Shown piece by piece: positions 63,501 through 64,000 of a stretch of 64,000 nucleotides of DNA. Source of the stretch: Verrucomicrobiales bacterium (lineage in GTDB: Bacteria > Verrucomicrobiota > Verrucomicrobiia > Verrucomicrobiales > DEV007); contig DUBC01000002.1 of the NCBI GenBank assembly GCA_012960505.1, positions 95,656-159,655 on the forward strand, in the 5' to 3' direction. The notes beneath the pieces are model-generated. The model was not told the DNA's origin. It saw only the letters and a program-made list of their open reading frames with translations, and made no database searches. Position 1 is the stretch's first letter. The number at the start of each line of letters is the position of its first letter. A program made the translations under genes and the position numbers.

Positions 63501-63808
63501 TCGCGGGCGACGAGCCCGAGGTAACCAAAGGCGATGTCGAGCGCGGTAAGAAAATTTTCATGACGCATCCGATCGCCGCTTGCACTCGCTGCCACGTCGT
63601 GAACGGCGTCGGCGGTCCGGTCGGTCCGGCTTTGGACACTATCGCAACGCGCAAGCAAGAGGACTATATCTTGCAAAGCCTGGTCGATCCGGGGGCGACG
63701 ATCGCTGAGGGTTTCCAGGGTAAGGTGTCGCCGATGCCGCCGATGGGAGTGCTGTTGAAGCCGCAAGAGTTGGCCGACGTGATGGCCTACATCCTGACCC
63801 TGAAGTAA
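60515..63808 (+). CDS. ThuA / PVC-type dehydrogenase / cytochrome c fusion protein
   Basis: 1097 residues. Signal peptide (AIPLMIAAAFVLAAIAA). Residues about 35-245: ThuA domain (LFLGHESQHHNSNKF, GFVPVHCASWCFGN). About 290-660: PVC-type dehydrogenase-like beta-propeller (LELFASEPDIINPIGLAWD, DTDGDGKCDK, ADWYNFIIQHNP). Then HEAT-like helices to about 840, a CBM4/9-like module (about 847-985, NGSFENLAGDMPAGWSV), and a C-terminal cytochrome c with ACTRCHVVNGVGG (CxxCH) and PMPPMGVLL carrying the distal Met. ThuA/dehydrogenase/cytochrome chains are PVC-typical, probably oxidising sugars in the periplasm. About 60% GC, far above the left half of the window. Confidence 0.9.
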   Translation: MKTTQALAIPLMIAAAFVLAAIAAPKKAEPKAGAIRVLFLGHESQHHNSNKFYPMLAKGLGRDAIYFDYVTNVEEALGDAAYLSKFDALLLYANHGKITPEQWKNLKGYVEGGGGFVPVHCASWCFGNEPEFDQLVGGRFDSHKTGTFTAKVVDAKHPAMSGVKAFEAWDETYKHKNHNEKDRSVLMVREIAEKDDNITEPEPWTWVRTQGKGRVFYTASGHDERVWNQPAFHQLLKAGILWSVGDARKQSYEKFIVDRAPLKYEKRGDIANYENRPEPLPYQFPLSAKDSMDYTQAPVGFRLELFASEPDIINPIGLAWDERGRLWAAETVDYPNEMTPDRVGNDKIKILEDTDGDGKCDKVTVFAEGLNIPTSLTFSRGGIIVAHVPDFLFLKDTDGDDKADVREVITTGWGTGDTHAGPSNLRYGFDNWIWGTVGYSSFNGMVGGEKKSFGSGVFRMKPDGSQLEFLHQFNNNTWGLGFNSAGDVFGSTANNNPSFFCGIRATAYGGKKGMSAKMIATDRSFHPITPNVRQVDAFNNYTAGAGQTVATSAGFPESFREQVAFISGPTGHLLGKYNLSRDGSGYKARNDYAFLASADEWFSPVAAEVGPDGNLWVADWYNFIIQHNPTPSSGRGGYDAKRGKGNAHVNPNRDRGHGRIYRVVWNKAPEAKIKSLAGASDIQLVAAMDSDNLFWRQTAQRLLVDDGKKSAAAALKAKVQTGGAGAIQALWSLHGLGELDKETHQLALLSNDPALRRNAIIALGNDAAALQLFFDTAVVQDSDLIVRLAAFNKMVEFENKETIALAAQKLITEPANADDMWLSQSLRNAGASAVKKGPSTLGKELISNGSFENLAGDMPAGWSVRTFRGTAQHQMSDMARTGKYSIEISADKAAELGVHFDASVDRNAEYELSTWIKTQNVAGGGRGAQLYISGHPDSPGSKAVKGTKDWTQVKMRFNTGSAKSININCLLGGWGTATGKAWWDDVSLRKVEYEIIAGDEPEVTKGDVERGKKIFMTHPIAACTRCHVVNGVGGPVGPALDTIATRKQEDYILQSLVDPGATIAEGFQGKVSPMPPMGVLLKPQELADVMAYILTLK

Positions 63809-63923
63809 AGAAACCATCCAGCCCCGTGAACTCATCAAAGCAGCCGAGAGTATTAAACGAGATCAACTATGAATCGGTTACACGTGGAAAGCTCAACTGA
63901 TTAGCAACCTTCGAGAGAAATAC

Positions 63924-64000
63924 ATGAAATTTCTTGTCAGTGTTTTTGTGACTGCTTTGTGTGGGGCTGCTGCTGCTGCGAAAATGTTCGCAACGGGAAT
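63924..64000 (+). CDS. Start of an exported protein, truncated by window end
   Basis: An ATG at 63924 opens 25 codons in frame to the window edge: MKFLVSVFVTALCGAAA followed by AAKMFATG. This is a signal peptide with an Ala-rich cleavage region. It follows the ThuA/cytochrome gene by 115 bp on the same strand. The rest lies outside the window, so the product cannot be named. Confidence 0.6.
   Translation, partial: MKFLVSVFVTALCGAAAAAKMFATG

Noticed and set aside
62746..63654. 302-residue minus-strand ORF
   Set aside because: Antisense shadow of the CBM/cytochrome region, Ser/Pro-rich and without family motifs.
1..64000. Mobile elements, CRISPR arrays, prophage or defence systems
   Set aside because: No transposase, integrase, Cas, restriction-modification or phage structural gene was recognised on either strand, and no regularly spaced repeat array was seen.

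Overview
The window looks like chromosomal DNA from a free-living, Gram-negative-type member of the Verrucomicrobiota (PVC superphylum). The evidence is the mixture of genes. Lipid A and Kdo genes (LpxK, KdsD-type isomerase, an LpxL-type acyltransferase) indicate an outer membrane. Alongside them are secreted families typical of Planctomycetes and Verrucomicrobia: DUF1549/DUF1553, DUF1501, DUF1592/1588/1585 and DUF1552 proteins, ThuA plus PVC-type dehydrogenase/cytochrome c, several sulfatases, PQQ-like propellers, LTD/CotH proteins and FG-GAP/ASPIC proteins. No mobile element, phage gene, CRISPR array, tRNA or rRNA was seen.

Layout. 0-9.1 kb: two very large secreted proteins, a CotH/LTD protein truncated by the window start and a double FG-GAP/ASPIC lipoprotein. 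9.2-31.6 kb: a housekeeping block holding hisG, a 34-residue ribosomal-type protein gene (10242-10346), tatC, argH, a Fur-type regulator, an M23 peptidase, an SRP RNA gene (ffs, 14696-14793, minus), an LpxL-GT9-like fusion, secG, the sulfate assimilation genes cysH-cysD-cysN, a TPR-thioredoxin protein, efp, a KdsD-type isomerase, rpsB-tsf, lpxK, rph, cysQ and an SDR enzyme. 31.6-43.7 kb: a DUF1549/1553-DUF1501 operon divergent from a sulfatase, then NUDIX, a helical-repeat protein, an FAD oxidoreductase, a metallophosphoesterase and a Tat-exported TIM-barrel protein. 43.7-64 kb: a 1325-residue SHD1/LamG/PQQ/methyltransferase protein, selD, an esterase, a sialate O-acetylesterase-like protein, two more sulfatases, a DUF1552-DUF1592 operon, a PhoD-like phosphatase and a 1097-residue ThuA/dehydrogenase/cytochrome c protein. 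GC content climbs toward the right end.

How the genes fit together. Three export components (tatC, ffs, secG) lie within 6.5 kb, and most of the remaining genes encode exported proteins. Sulfatases plus an acetylesterase-like enzyme suggest processing of sulfated and acetylated glycans, and the multi-domain c-type cytochrome proteins probably work in the same extracytoplasmic space. Sulfur handling is also represented in the cytoplasm by the APS-reductase route and CysQ.

Most notable observations: selD is a single intact gene only if an in-frame UGA at its catalytic position is read as selenocysteine, with a candidate SECIS hairpin just downstream. The SRP RNA carries a UGAC apical tetraloop in place of GGAA. 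A 34-codon bS22/mS38-like ribosomal protein gene sits between hisG and tatC. TatC and SecG both carry long unusual hydrophilic C-terminal tails.
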